Positions 31,108 to 40,853 of a stretch of DNA of 64,000 nt are shown piece by piece. Both the position numbers and the translations under genes were made by a program. Numbering within the stretch: the first letter of the stretch is position 1; each line of letters starts with the position of its first letter. Source of the stretch: VAZQ01 sp963835165 (GTDB lineage Bacteria > Pseudomonadota > Alphaproteobacteria > Rhizobiales > Xanthobacteraceae); the NCBI GenBank assembly GCA_963835165.1, contig CAWIGD010000057.1:1-64000 (forward strand). Reading direction: 5' to 3'. The notes below the pieces were generated by a model. The model had not been told where the DNA came from. It did no database searches and saw only the letters and a program-made list of their open reading frames with translations.

Positions 31108-31188
31108 CTAATGTGGCGCATTCGACGTTCCTATCAGTATTGGCCGCGAGTTCCTTCGATCGGAACGTCAAATGCAAAGCCACACTAG
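31108..31188. repeat. Palindromic element family A, full copy
   Basis: CTAATGTGGCGCATTCGACG at the left end pairs with CAAATGCAAAGCCACACTAG at the right; CGACGTTCCTAT pairs with ATCGGAACGTCA. The centre reads CAGTATTGGCCGCGAGTTCC. It is about 80 bases long, with the same sequence at 61,516 apart from a few changes. Confidence 0.88.
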
Positions 31189-31195
31189 CGCGGCG

Positions 31196-31345
31196 GATGT
31201 GAAGTTCCGATCACTAAGGCCGCGAGCTCGTTTAGGACACTTCAGATCCGAATGGCGCATTTGACGTTCCTATGCAGTATTGGTCCGCGAAGTTCGCATC
31301 GGAGGGGGCCGCGAGACGTGCGAACTGCGAAATGGGACACTAGGA
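31196..31345. repeat. Degenerate palindromic element remnants
   Basis: Fragments of family A (ATGGCGCATTTGACGTTCCT near 31,251, with small indels) and of GGGACACTAG ends are scattered through these 150 bases. They look like older, decayed insertions in the same hot spot. Confidence 0.6.
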
Positions 31346-31355
31346 TCATGACTTG

Positions 31356-31431
31356 CTAGTGTCCCTTTGTTTCCGACGTTCGTAAAAGCGGGTGCTGCGA
31401 GACGATACGAACGTCGGAAACGGGACACTAG
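31356..31431. repeat. Palindromic element family B, full copy
   Basis: The left end CTAGTGTCCCTTTGTTTCCG pairs with CGGAAACGGGACACTAG at the right; ACGTTCGTA pairs with TACGAACGT. It is about 76 bases long. It is separated from a GGGACACTAG end on its left by GATCATGACTTG, exactly as in the 61.6 kb copy. Confidence 0.88.
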
Positions 31432-31455
31432 GACAACATCAAGCGAGGGCAAGAC

Positions 31456-32443
31456 GTGGCGACGTTCAAGGCGATCAGTGATCGAGAAGACCGAGGCCGG
31501 GCCGAAAGCCGGCCTCGCCGATTTCGATGAGCGCGATCTGATGGAGGGTGACGTCACCGTCCGGGTCGAATGGTCGACGCTCAATTACAAGGATGGCCTG
31601 GCGATCACCGGCAAGGTTCCGGTGGTGCGCCGCTTTCCGATGATCCCGGGAATCGATTTCGCCGGCACGGTCGAGACCTCGACCCATTCCGAATGGAAGG
31701 CCGGAGACAAGGTGATCCTCAACGGCTGGGGATGCGGGGAGACCCACCTGGGCGGCTACGGCGAGAAGGCGCGGGTGAACGGAAATTGGCTGGTGCGGCT
31801 TCCGCCGAGCATGAGCGCGCGCGAGGCCATGGCGATCGGAACCGCGGGCTACACCGCCATGCTGGCGGTGATGGCGCTCGAGGGTCGCGGCCTCACGCCG
31901 ATGAGCGGGCCGGTGCTCGTTACCGGGGCCGCCGGCGGCGTCGGCTCGGTTGCAATTGCAATTCTTTCCCAGCGTGGCTTTCAGGTCACAGCCTCGACCG
32001 GCCGCGCGGAGGAGGCCGACTACCTGAAAAAATTGGGCGCGAGCGAGATCATCGAACGCAAGGAACTCGCCGGACCCGCAAAACCATTGGGAAAAGAGCG
32101 CTGGGCCGGCGGTATTGATAGCGTCGGCTCGACCACGCTCGCCAATCTGCTGTCGATGACGCGCTATGGCGGAACCGTGGCGGCCTGTGGACTGGCGGGC
32201 GGCATGGATTTGCCGACTTCGGTTGCGCCATTTATCCTGCGTGGTGTTTCGCTGCTCGGCATTGATTCCGTCATGCGTCCGATGGCCGATCGGCGAACCG
32301 CGTGGGCGCGTCTGGAAAGCGAGCTCGATCGGGGAAAGCTTGCGGCCATGACGAGCGACATCGGGCTTGCCGAGACGATCGAGGCGGCCCGGAACATCGT
32401 CGCGGGTCAGGTGCGGGGACGGCTCGCGGTCAGGGTGGGGTAG
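31456..32443 (+). CDS. Zinc-independent MDR oxidoreductase, acrylyl-CoA reductase (AcuI/YhdH) type
   Basis: The medium-chain dehydrogenase sequence is typical of the YhdH/AcuI branch: STLNYKDGLAITGKVPVVRR, PMIPGIDFAGTV, NGWGCGETHLGGYGEKARV, VLVTGAAGGVGSVAIAIL (NADPH loop) and WAGGIDSVGSTTLANLL. Such enzymes reduce acryloyl-CoA or related enoyl compounds with NADPH. The GTG at 31456 (VATFKAI) fits the family start, but one extra A at 31,477 shifts the frame before VIEKTEAGPKAGL. It directly follows a family B palindrome, so its promoter may lie in the repeat cluster. Confidence 0.82.
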
Positions 32444-32548
32444 GCGCGTTCAGAATTTGTTGACCATGATCCGGCAAGATCGCGCCAGATTCTTATGGTT
32501 AATGCTCGGTTATGACTGCCGCGGCGGCGGTAAGGGGAGGGGATCGAG

Positions 32549-33016
32549 ATGATTGCGCGGTTCGCGATTGTGGTTGTGACGTTGCTCACGACCAGTTCGG
32601 CCTTCGCCGAAACACTCACCGCCGACGCGGCGCGCCGCTTCGTGTCGGGCAAGCTGTTCGCATTCAACTGTTTCGATGGCTCGCGCGGCGCCGGCCGGAT
32701 CTACAGCGACGGCTCGGTCATCGGCAACATCCAGTTCCGCGGCGCGGGGCCGATGAAACAGGTATGGCTCCCGGCGGGAACGCTGAGGGTCCGGGGCGAG
32801 GCGGTGTGCGCGTCGCTCCAGGGCATCCCGTTCGAGCCGTGCTTCAATCTCGACAAGATGGACGACCGCAGCTTCCGCGGATCGGTGTCCGGCTTCGGCT
32901 TCGCCTATTGCGACTTCACCCGTCGCATGAGCGTTGCCGGCGTGAGCGGGCGCCGGCACTCGTCTCCACCGGCGCCGCACGACGCCACGGCTGACGCGGC
33001 GGGCGGGTCGAACTGA
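32549..33016 (+). CDS. Hypothetical secreted protein
   Basis: 155 residues with a clear signal peptide (MIARFAIVVVTLLTTSSAFA). The mature part contains four cysteines (FNCFDGSRG, EAVCASLQG, FEPCFNLDKM, FAYCDFTRR) that could form two disulfides. I do not recognise the family; it resembles small conserved exported proteins of rhizobia. It is convergent with the giant VCBS gene. Confidence 0.65.
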   Translation: MIARFAIVVVTLLTTSSAFAETLTADAARRFVSGKLFAFNCFDGSRGAGRIYSDGSVIGNIQFRGAGPMKQVWLPAGTLRVRGEAVCASLQGIPFEPCFNLDKMDDRSFRGSVSGFGFAYCDFTRRMSVAGVSGRRHSSPPAPHDATADAAGGSN

Positions 33017-33110
33017 GCCTCCACTGACCGCGCCCGGCACGCGCGCGGAACGGGCGGCGCAGCCGAGGCCGGCCGCGAATTTTCAGCAGGCTTGCAGCGG
33101 CGCCTCGCCG

Positions 33111-36100
33111 CTAGATGATGACGTGCCAGTCCGACCCCGGGTTGAACGAGCCGGCGGCGTGGACCGACACGACATTGGTGCCGTCCATCAGCCAGATCGC
33201 AGGCGTGCCGTCCTGGCCCTGCCACAGAATGTCGGACTTGCCGTCGCCGTTGAAGTCGCCGGTGCCCTTGATCTCCCAGGTCGGTCCCGGATTGGAGCCG
33301 ACGGCAGTGGCCGACACGACGGTGCTCCCATCCATCAGCCAGACCGCCGCGGTTCCATCCTTGCCCTGCCATACGAGGTCGGACTTGCCGTCGCCGTTGA
33401 AGTCGCCGGTGCCTTTGATCTCCCAGTTCGGTCCCGGATTGGAGCCGACGGCACCGACAAACGTGGCATTGGTGCCGTCCATCAGCCACATCGCGGCAGT
33501 GCCGTTGTCGCCCTGCCAGATGATGTCGTCCTTGCCGTCGCCGTTGAAGTCGCCGGTGCCTTCGATGTGCCAGCTCGGCCCCGGGTTGAACGGGCCGACG
33601 GCGCCGACAAACGTCGTATTGGTGCCGTCCATCAGCCAGATCGCCGGCGTGCCGTCCTGGCCCTGCCACAGGATGTCGTCCTTGCCGTCGGCGTTGAAGT
33701 CGCCGATGCCCTCGATGTGCCAGGCCGGCCCCGGGTTGAACGGGCCGACGGCGCCGACCGACACGGCGTTGGGCCCGTCCATCAGCCACATCGAGGCAGT
33801 GCCGTTGTCGCCCTGCCAGATGATGTCGGACTTGCCGTCGCCGTTGAAGTCGCCGATGCCCTCGATGTGCCAGGCCGGCCCCGGGTTGAACGGACCGACG
33901 GCGCCGACAAAGGTGCTGCTGGTGCCGTCCAAGAGCCACACGGCGGCGGTGCCGTTGCTGCTCTGCCACAGAATGTCGGACTTGCTGTCGCTGCTGAAGT
34001 CATGCGACGCCGCGGCGTCGCTGGTGCCGAGGATGTTGATGGTCACCGAGGAGGGCGTGCCGTCGGCGCTGGCGACCGGGAAGATGTCGGTGTAGGTCGT
34101 GCCGGCCACGAACTCGTTATGGGCGGAGCTTGCGGTGTAGGTCCAGGCGCCGGCGCTGTCGATGGCGAAGGTGCCGTAGCTGCCGGCGGTGCCGGCCTGC
34201 GCCACGAAGGTGGCCGGACTGTCGGCGTCGCTGATGGTGAGCGTGCCGGAGTCGGAGATGTCGGCCGCCGTATTGGTCTCGGTCAGGTTGCGGACGTCGG
34301 TGGAGAGCACCGCCGCGTCGTTGGTGCCGGCGATGTTGATGGTGACCGAGGTAGGCGTGCCGTCGGCGCTGGCGACCTGGAAGGTGTCGGTGTAGGTGGT
34401 GCCGGCCACGAACGCGTCGTGCGCGGAGCTTGCGGTGTAGGTCCAGGCGCCGGCGCTGGTGATGGCGAAGGTGCCGTAGAGGCCGACGGTGCCGGCCTGC
34501 GCCACGAAGGTGGCGGGGCTGTCGGCGTCGCTGATGGTGAGCATGCCGGAGGCGGAGATGTCGGCCGCCGCGTTGGTCTCGGTCAGGTTGCTGACGTCGG
34601 TGGAGAGCACCGCGGCGTCGTTGGTGCCGAGGATGTTGATGGTGACCGAGGTGGGCGTGCCGTCGGCGCTGGCGACCTGGAAGGTGTCGGTGTAGGTGGT
34701 GCCGGCGGCGAACTCGTTGTGCGCGGAGCTTGCGGTGTAGGTCCAGGCGCCGGCGCTGGTGATGGCGAAGGTGCCGTAGCTGCCGAGGGTGCCGGCCTGC
34801 GCCACGAAGGTGGCGGGACTGTCGGCGTCGCTGATGGTGAGCGTGCCGGAGTCGGAGATGTCGGCCGCCGCGTTGGTCTCGGTCAGGTTGCGGACGTCGG
34901 GGGAGAGCACCGCCGCGTGTGCAGGCTCGTTGGTGCCGAGGATGTTGATGGTGACCGAGGTGGGCGTGCCGTCGGCGCTGGCGACCGGGAAAGTGTCGGT
35001 GTAGGTGGAGCCGGCGGCGAACTCGTTGTGCGCGGAGCTTGCGGTGTAGGTCCAGGCGCCGGCGCTGTCGATGGCGAAGGTGCCGTAGCTGCCGACGGTG
35101 CCGGCCTGCGCCACGAAGGTGGCAGGACTGTCGGCGTCGCTGACGGTGAGCGTGCCGGAGCTGGCGAGGGCCGCGTTGGTCTCGGTCAGATCGCGGACGT
35201 CGGGGAGAGCACCGCGGCGTCGTTGGTGCCGAGGATGTTGATGGTGACCGAGGTAGGCGTGCCGTCGGCGCTGGCGACCGGGAAGGTGTCGGTGTAGGTG
35301 GTGCCGGCCACGAACTCGTTGTGCGCGGAGCTTGCGGTGTAGGTCCAGGCGCCGGCGCTGGCGATGGCGAAGGTGCCGTAGCTGCCGGCGGTGCCGGCCT
35401 GCGCCACGAAGGTGGCGGGACTGTCGGCGTCGCTGATGGTGAGCGTGCCGGAGCTGGAGATGTCGGCCGCCGCGTTGGTCTCGGTCAGGTTGCGGACGTC
35501 GGCGGAGAGCGCCGCGGCGTCGTTCTGCGCCGTCACGTTCACCACCAGCGCAAAGCCCGCGCCGGTGTTCTCGAAATAGCGCAGCGTGCCGTCGCTTTCC
35601 CCGACGACGGCGTCGAGGTCGCCGTCGCCGTCGAGGTCGGCGAAGCTGGGCGTGCTGAAGTACCCCACATCGACGCCGTCGAACGGATTGGCGGCGCCGG
35701 TGCGCGCGGTGAAGGCCGGCGCAATGGCCGTGCCGGTGTTCTCGAAATAGCGCAGGGTGCCGTCGATCATTCCCCGACGACGGCGTCGAGGTCGCCGTCG
35801 CCGTCGAGGTCGGCGAAGCTGGGCGTGCTGACGCTCCCCCACATCGACGCCGTTGAACGGATTGGCGGCGCCGGTGCGCTCGGCGAAGGCCGGCGCGGTG
35901 GCCGTGCCGGTGTTCTCGAAATAGTGCAGGGTGCCGTCGACTTCCCCGACGACGGCGTCGAGGTCGCCGTCGCCGTCGAGGTCGGCGAAGCTGGGCGCGC
36001 TGTAGCCCGCCACATCGACGCCGTTGAACGGATTGGCGGCGCCGGTGCGCGCGGTGAAGGCCGGCGCGATGGCCGAGCCGGTGTTCTCGAAATAGCGCAG

Positions 36101-39100
36101 GGTGCCGTAGCGCTGCCCCGACGACGGCGTCGAGGTCGCCGTCGCCGTCGAGGTCGGCGAAGCTCGGCGTGTCTGAAGTCCCCACATGACGCCGTTGAGC
36201 GGATTGGCGGCGCCGGTGCCGCGGTGAAGGCCGGCGCGATGGCCGAGCCGGTCCCACATCGAAGCTGCGCCATTGAACGGATTGGCGGCGCCGGTCTGCT
36301 CCGCGAACGCGAGCGGCGCGATGGCGGCGAAGCCGGCGGCGTCGGTGACCTTGAGCTCGAGGCCGCGGCTCGCGATCGGCGTGTCCGACGAATTGGCGTA
36401 GGTCAGGTTCTCGATCAGCGCCTCGATCGCTGCCGCCGTCGCCGCCGCGTTGAAGGTGACGGTCAGCGCGCTGCCGGCGCCGCCCGCGAAGCTGCCGATG
36501 ACGCTGCCGCCGAAGCTGACGTTGCCGCCGGAGACGCCGATCTGCCCGGCGCCGGTGCCCTGGTTGCGGATCGCGACCGTGTCCTGCGCCAGCAGGCCCG
36601 CGACCGTCAGCGTGCCGCCGTCGAAGTTGTTGTCGAGGTCGGTGAAGGTGACGTCCGCATCGATGATCTGTGCGGCGGCATTGACCGTGTTCTCGAGAAA
36701 CGTGACCGGCGTGGTGAGGCCGGTCAGCACCGCGGCATCGTTGCTGCCGAGGATGTTGATGGTCACCGAGGTAAGGGTGCCGTCGGCGCTCGCGACCGGG
36801 AAGGTGTCGGTGTAGGTGGTGCCGGCCGCGAACTCGTTGTGGGCGGAGCTTGCGGTGTAGGTCCAGGCGCCGGCGCTGGCGATGGCGAAGGTGCCGTAGC
36901 TGCCGATGGTGCCGGCCTGCGCCACGAAGCTGGCAGGACTGTCGGGGTCGCTGATGGTGAGCGTGCCGGAGCTGGAGATGGCGGCGGCCGCGTCGGTCTC
37001 GGTCAGATTGCGGACGTCGGCGGAGAGCGTGGCGGCGTCGTTCTGCGCCGTCACGTTGACCACCAGCGTGAAGCCCGCGCCGGTGTTGCGTGAAATAGTT
37101 CAGGGTGCCGTCGTTTGCCCCGACGACGGCGTCGAGGTCGCCGTCGCCGTCGAGGTCGGCGAAGCTGGGCGCGCTGGAGCCGCCCACATCGACGCCGTTG
37201 AACGGATTGGCGGCGCCGGTGCGCGCGGTGAAGGCCGGCGCGATGGCCGAGCCGGTGTTCTCGAAATAGCGCAGGGTGCCGTCGTATTGCCCCGACGACG
37301 GCGTCGAGGTCGCCGTCGCCGTCGAGGTCGGCGAAGCTCGGCGCGCTGCTGAACCCCACGTTGACGCCGTTGAACGGATTGGCGGCACCGGTCTGCTCGG
37401 TGAAGGCCGGCGCGATGGCCGAGCCGGTGTTCTCGAAATAGCGCAGGGTGCCGTAGTTTGACCCCGACGACGGCGTCGAGGTCGCCGTCGCCGTCGAGGT
37501 CGGCGAAGCTCGGCGCGCTGAGGTATCCCGCATCGACGCCGTTGAACGGATTGGCGGCGCCGGTGCGCTCGGTGAAGGCCGGCGCGATGGCCGAGCCGGT
37601 GTTCTCGAAATAGTGCAGGGTGCCCAAGTATTCCCCGACGACGGCGTCGAGGTCGCCGTCGCCGTCGAGGTCGGCGAAGCTGGGCGTGCCGTAGAACCCC
37701 ACATCGACGCCGTCGAACGGATTGGCGGCGCCGGTGCGCTCGGTGAAGACCGGCGCGACTGGCGGTGCCGGTGTTCTCGAAATAGTTCAGGGTGCCGTCG
37801 TTTTCCCCGACGACGGCGTCGAGGTCGCCGTCGCCGTCGAGGTCGGCGAAGCTCGGCGCGCTGAAGGCCCCTACATCGACGGTGTTGAACGGATTGGCGG
37901 CGCCGGTCTGCTCGGCGAAATCCGGCGCCGGCGGCGTGGTGTTGAGGAAATAGTGCAGGGTGCCGTCGTTTGCCCCGACGACGGCGTCGAGCTCGCCGTC
38001 GCCGTCGAGGTCGGCGAAGCTGGGCGTGCTCGTCGAGTCCCCACATCGACGCCGTTGAACGGATTGGCGGCGCCGGTGCGCTCGGTGAAGGCCGGCGCAA
38101 TGGCCGTGCCGGTGTTCTCGAAATAGTGCAGGGTGCCGTAGCGCTCCCCGACGACGGCGTCGAGGTCGCCGTCGCCGTCGAGGTCGGCGAAGCTCGGCGT
38201 GCTGTCGTCCCCCACATCGACGCCGTTGAACGGATTGGCGGCGCCGGTGCGCTCGGTGAAGGCCGGCGCGGTGGCCGAGCCGGTGTTCTCGAAATAGCGC
38301 AGGGTGCCGTCGATTGCCCCGACGACGGCGTCGAGGTCGCCGTCGCCGTCGAGATCGGCGAAGCTCGGCGCGCTGAAGATCCCCACAGTCGACGCCGTTG
38401 AACGGATTGGCGGCGCCGGTGCGCGCGGTGAAGGCCGGCGCGGTGGCCGAGCCGGTGTTCTCGAAATAGTGCAGGGTGCCGCGTCCCCGACGACGGCGTC
38501 GAGGTCGCCGTCGCCGTCGAGGTCGGCGAAGCTCGGCGCGCTGGCCCACATCGACGCCGTTGAACGGATGGCGGCGCCGGTGCGCGCGGTGAAGGCCGGC
38601 GCGATGGCCGAGCCGGTGTTCTCGAAATAGTTCAGGTGCCGTTGTTCCCGACGACGGCGTCGAGGTCGCCGTCGCCGTCGAGGTCGGCGAAGCTGGCGTG
38701 CTGGACCCCACATCGACGCCGTTGAACGGATTGGCGGCGCCGGTCTGCTCCGCGAGCGGCGCGAGTGGCGGCGAAGCCGGCGGCGTCGGTGACCTTGAGC
38801 TCGAGGCTGCGGCTCGCGGCCGGCGCGTCGGAGGAATTGGCGTAGGTCAGGTTCTCGATCAGCGCCTCGATCCCCGCCGCCGTCGCCGCCGCGTTGAAGG
38901 TGACGGTCAGCGTGCTGCCGGCGCCGCCCGCGAAGCTGCCGATGACGCTGCCGCCGAAGCTGACGTTGCCGCCGGAGACGCCGATCTCGCCCGGCGCCGG
39001 TGCCCTGGTTGCGGATCGCGACCGTGTCCTGCGCCAGCAGGCCCGCGACCGTCAGCGTGCCGCCGTCGAAGTTATTGTCGGGGTCGGTGAAGGTGACGTC

Positions 39101-39193
39101 CGCAGCGATGATCTGCGGGGCGGCGTTGACCGTGTTCTCGAGAAACGTGACCGGCGTGGTGAGGCCGGTCAGGGTGGGAACCGAGTTCGCCAT
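33111..39193 (-). CDS. Giant modular VCBS/FG-GAP repeat protein, probable secreted surface protein (many frameshifts)
   Basis: About 2,000 residues starting MANSVPTLTGLTTPVTFLEN. Order: an N-terminal Ig/cadherin-like domain (NFDGGTLTVAGLLAQDTVAI), about ten FADLDGDGDLDAVVG modules, a VCBS domain, a second copy of the N-terminal domain, about four more FADLDGDG modules, five VCBS domains (DVRNLTETNAAADIS ... GTYGTFAI-like), and six C-terminal DFNGDGKSDI-type FG-GAP modules. Asp-rich loops predict calcium binding. There is no classical signal peptide, as in type I secretion substrates, but no secretion genes are nearby. The C-terminal 1,100 or so residues (33,111-36,000) read mainly in one frame. 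The FADLDGDG arrays are broken by repeated one-base indels, probably consensus collapse in repeats. Confidence 0.8.
33114..34008 (-). repeat. C-terminal FG-GAP-like array, six modules of about 150 bp
   Basis: Each unit encodes DFNGDGKSDIIWQGDNGTA then WLMDG and VGPFNPGP-like text, with a period of about 147-150 bases. The same module ends the protein at 43,191-45,935. In both proteins the last copy stops shortly after a W-x-I-I sequence, so this is probably the true C-terminus. Confidence 0.88.
34012..35545 (-). repeat. Five tandem VCBS domains of about 300 bp
   Basis: Units of about 100 residues: LTISDADSPATFVAQAG, SYGTFAI, GAWTYTASSAHNEF, TYTDTFPVASADGTPTSVTI and NILGTNDAAVLS. Identity between units is very high at DNA level (for instance GGTGTAGGTCCAGGCGCCGG occurs in each). 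A sixth unit lies at 36,735-37,065. VCBS domains are adhesive Ig-like folds of large bacterial surface proteins. Confidence 0.9.
35560..36290 (-). repeat. Short FADLDGDG module array (about four copies)
   Basis: Units of about 170 bases encoding TPSFADLDGDGDLDAVVGE, GTLRYFENTGTA, PAFTERTGAANPFNGVDVG. At 36,170-36,290 one copy is truncated and merges into another. Several copies are out of frame with each other by single bases. Confidence 0.8.
36300..36735 (-). repeat. Internal duplicate of the N-terminal domain
   Basis: TFLENTVNAAAQIIDADVTF, NFDGGTLTVAGLLAQDTVAI, GNVSFGGSVIGSFAGGAGSA and EALIENLTYANSSDTPIASR repeat the start of the protein (38,757-39,193) with only a few changes. This shows that the gene grew by a large internal duplication of the block domain + FADLDGDG array + VCBS. 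Confidence 0.85.
37075..38700 (-). repeat. Long FADLDGDG module array (about ten copies)
   Basis: About ten units of roughly 170 bases, each with the same 40-base core encoding FADLDGDGDLDAVVG. Neighbouring units differ mainly in the short linker before VG and in one or two bases that shift the frame (for example near 37,088, 37,290, 37,460, 37,760, 38,035, 38,390, 38,480 and 38,640). So many shifts in a near-identical repeat point to assembly error, though true decay is possible. Confidence 0.85.
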
Positions 39194-39745
39194 CTGCTGG
39201 TTCTCCGCGTCGCGAGGGGGCAAAAGCCGTCGTGTGAGCTCCGCCCACCACCACCACGGAGCCCGCATCGGTCGTCACGGGGAATGCCGGTGTTTCCCCC
39301 TTCGCTTCGCAGGCAGATCGTTGGCGACCTGGGCGCTGGCATAGCCGAGCGCGGCATTGTTCGAGGCCGACGAGTTGCGGCACGGCCTAGATGTCGCTTG
39401 CAGAATGCTTCGATCGACGGCCGAGTTTGAGCACGAGACCAGAGCTGCGAGCCAATGCCGATTACCTATGGCGTTCATAGCGAGAGGGCATTGGAGCGCC
39501 CCGGGACCCAGAGGCCATTCTCCGGGGCGGGGGCGCCGGCCGAGAGTCGAACACATCCGGTGCAACGAACCGCTGCAATCTACATTCGAGCCCAGCGTAT
39601 TGAATTGAATCGTCGTGTTTACTCGGCAATAGAGTGAGTATAGGTCGGGCCCGGGTTGTGGCGGTGACGTGCTTGGCGCACACCGCCGACCTGCGACCGG
39701 CCGCTGCAGAAAGGATCGTGCGATGACCGAAGTTCCACCGCGGAG
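39194..39745. other. Divergent intergenic region, no gene seen
   Basis: This stretch separates the giant VCBS gene and the TIGR03032-like gene. A GC-rich self-complementary stretch (TCTCCGGGGCGGGGGCGCCG ... GGCCGAGA) occurs near 39,515-39,548. Frames crossing it lack the codon bias of real genes here. It presumably holds both promoters. Confidence 0.4.
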
Positions 39746-40789
39746 GTGCGCGACAAGGGACCGCTGCTGCTGCTGTCGCAGCGTTTCGCGGCATGGCTCG
39801 CGGCAGCGGATGTCTGCCTCGCGCTCACCACCTACCAGGCGGGGCGGCTGTTCTTCATCGGCCGCAAGGACGACGGCGGCATTCGCGCGCACGAGCGCAT
39901 CATCGAGCAGTGCCAGGGGCTATGGACCGACGGGCAGACGCTGTGGACCAGCGCGCTCTACATGCTGTGGCGGTTCGAGAACGTGCTCGCCGCCGGCGAG
40001 ACCACGCCGCAGGGCGCGGAGCGCAAGTTCGTGCCGCGCGAGGGCCGCGTCACCGGCCGCACCGACATCCACGACATCGGCATGGGCGAGATCGACGGCG
40101 TGCGCGCGCCGGTGTTCGTCAACACGCTGTTCTCCTGTCTCGCCACGGTGAGCGATCAGGCGAGCTTCCGGCCGCTGTGGCGGCCCAAGTTCATCAGCGC
40201 GCTGGCGCCCGAGGACCGCTGCCATCTCAACGGCCTCGCCATGGACGGCGCGCGCCCCGCCTATGTCAGCGCGGTGAGCCGCTCCGACGTCGCCGACGGC
40301 TGGCGCGAGCGGCGCCAGGACGGCGGCGTCGTCATCGACGTGGCGAGCGGCGAGATCGTGGCGAGCGGCCTGTCGATGCCGCACTCGCCGCGGCTCTACG
40401 ACGGGAGGCTGTGGCTGCTCAACTCCGGCACCGGCGAGTTCGGCACCGTCGATCGGGCGAGCGGCGCGTTCACGCCGGTCGCGTTCTGCCCCGGCTATGC
40501 GCGCGGGCTCGCCTTCGCCGGCCGCCACGCGGTGATCGGGCTGTCGCGGCCGCGCCGCAACCGCACCTTCGAGGGCCTCGCCCTCGACGAGCGGCTCTCC
40601 GCCAAGGACGCGGTCGCCCGCTGCGGGCTGCAGGTGGTCGACATCGATACCGGCAACGCCGTCGAGTGGCTGCGCTACGAGCACACCATCGAGGAGCTCT
40701 ACGACGTGGCGGTCATCCCCGGCGTGCGGCAGGCGGAGGCGGTCGGCTTCCGCGCCGACGACATCCAGCGGGAGATCGTTCCCGGCTGA
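39746..40789 (+). CDS. TIGR03032-like (DUF4915) protein
   Basis: 347 residues, cytoplasmic. Characteristic sequence: CLALTTYQAGRLFFIGRKDD, ALYMLWRFENVL, DIHDIGMGEIDGVRAPVFVN, TLFSCLATVSDQASFRPLWR, DRCHLNGLAMDGARPAYVSA, WLLNSGTGEFGTVDRASGAF. The repeated W/G pattern suggests a beta-propeller. The family is uncharacterised; as I recall, members often sit near genes for giant Ig-like or calcium-binding proteins, as here. The GTG start at 39746 is uncertain: an ATG at 39723 reads into it only with a frame change. Confidence 0.75.
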   Translation: MRDKGPLLLLSQRFAAWLAAADVCLALTTYQAGRLFFIGRKDDGGIRAHERIIEQCQGLWTDGQTLWTSALYMLWRFENVLAAGETTPQGAERKFVPREGRVTGRTDIHDIGMGEIDGVRAPVFVNTLFSCLATVSDQASFRPLWRPKFISALAPEDRCHLNGLAMDGARPAYVSAVSRSDVADGWRERRQDGGVVIDVASGEIVASGLSMPHSPRLYDGRLWLLNSGTGEFGTVDRASGAFTPVAFCPGYARGLAFAGRHAVIGLSRPRRNRTFEGLALDERLSAKDAVARCGLQVVDIDTGNAVEWLRYEHTIEELYDVAVIPGVRQAEAVGFRADDIQREIVPG

Positions 40790-40853
40790 CGCGCGCGAGC
40801 TGTAGCGCATCTCCCGGAAAAGTTGGACAGCCACAGAAGGGGTCGATCTGAGC

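Noticed and set aside
33123..35297. Long plus-strand frame opposite the VCBS repeats
   Set aside because: Its Gly/Val/Ala/Asp periodicity simply mirrors the repeats of the real minus-strand gene.
35560..38760. CRISPR-like regular repeats at about 170 bp
   Set aside because: The whole unit is repeated and codes for FADLDGDG modules; there are no short direct repeats with unique spacers and no cas genes.
39275..39892. Minus-strand frame between the giant gene and the TIGR03032-like gene
   Set aside because: It overlaps the start of a better-supported gene and has no codon bias or family similarity.
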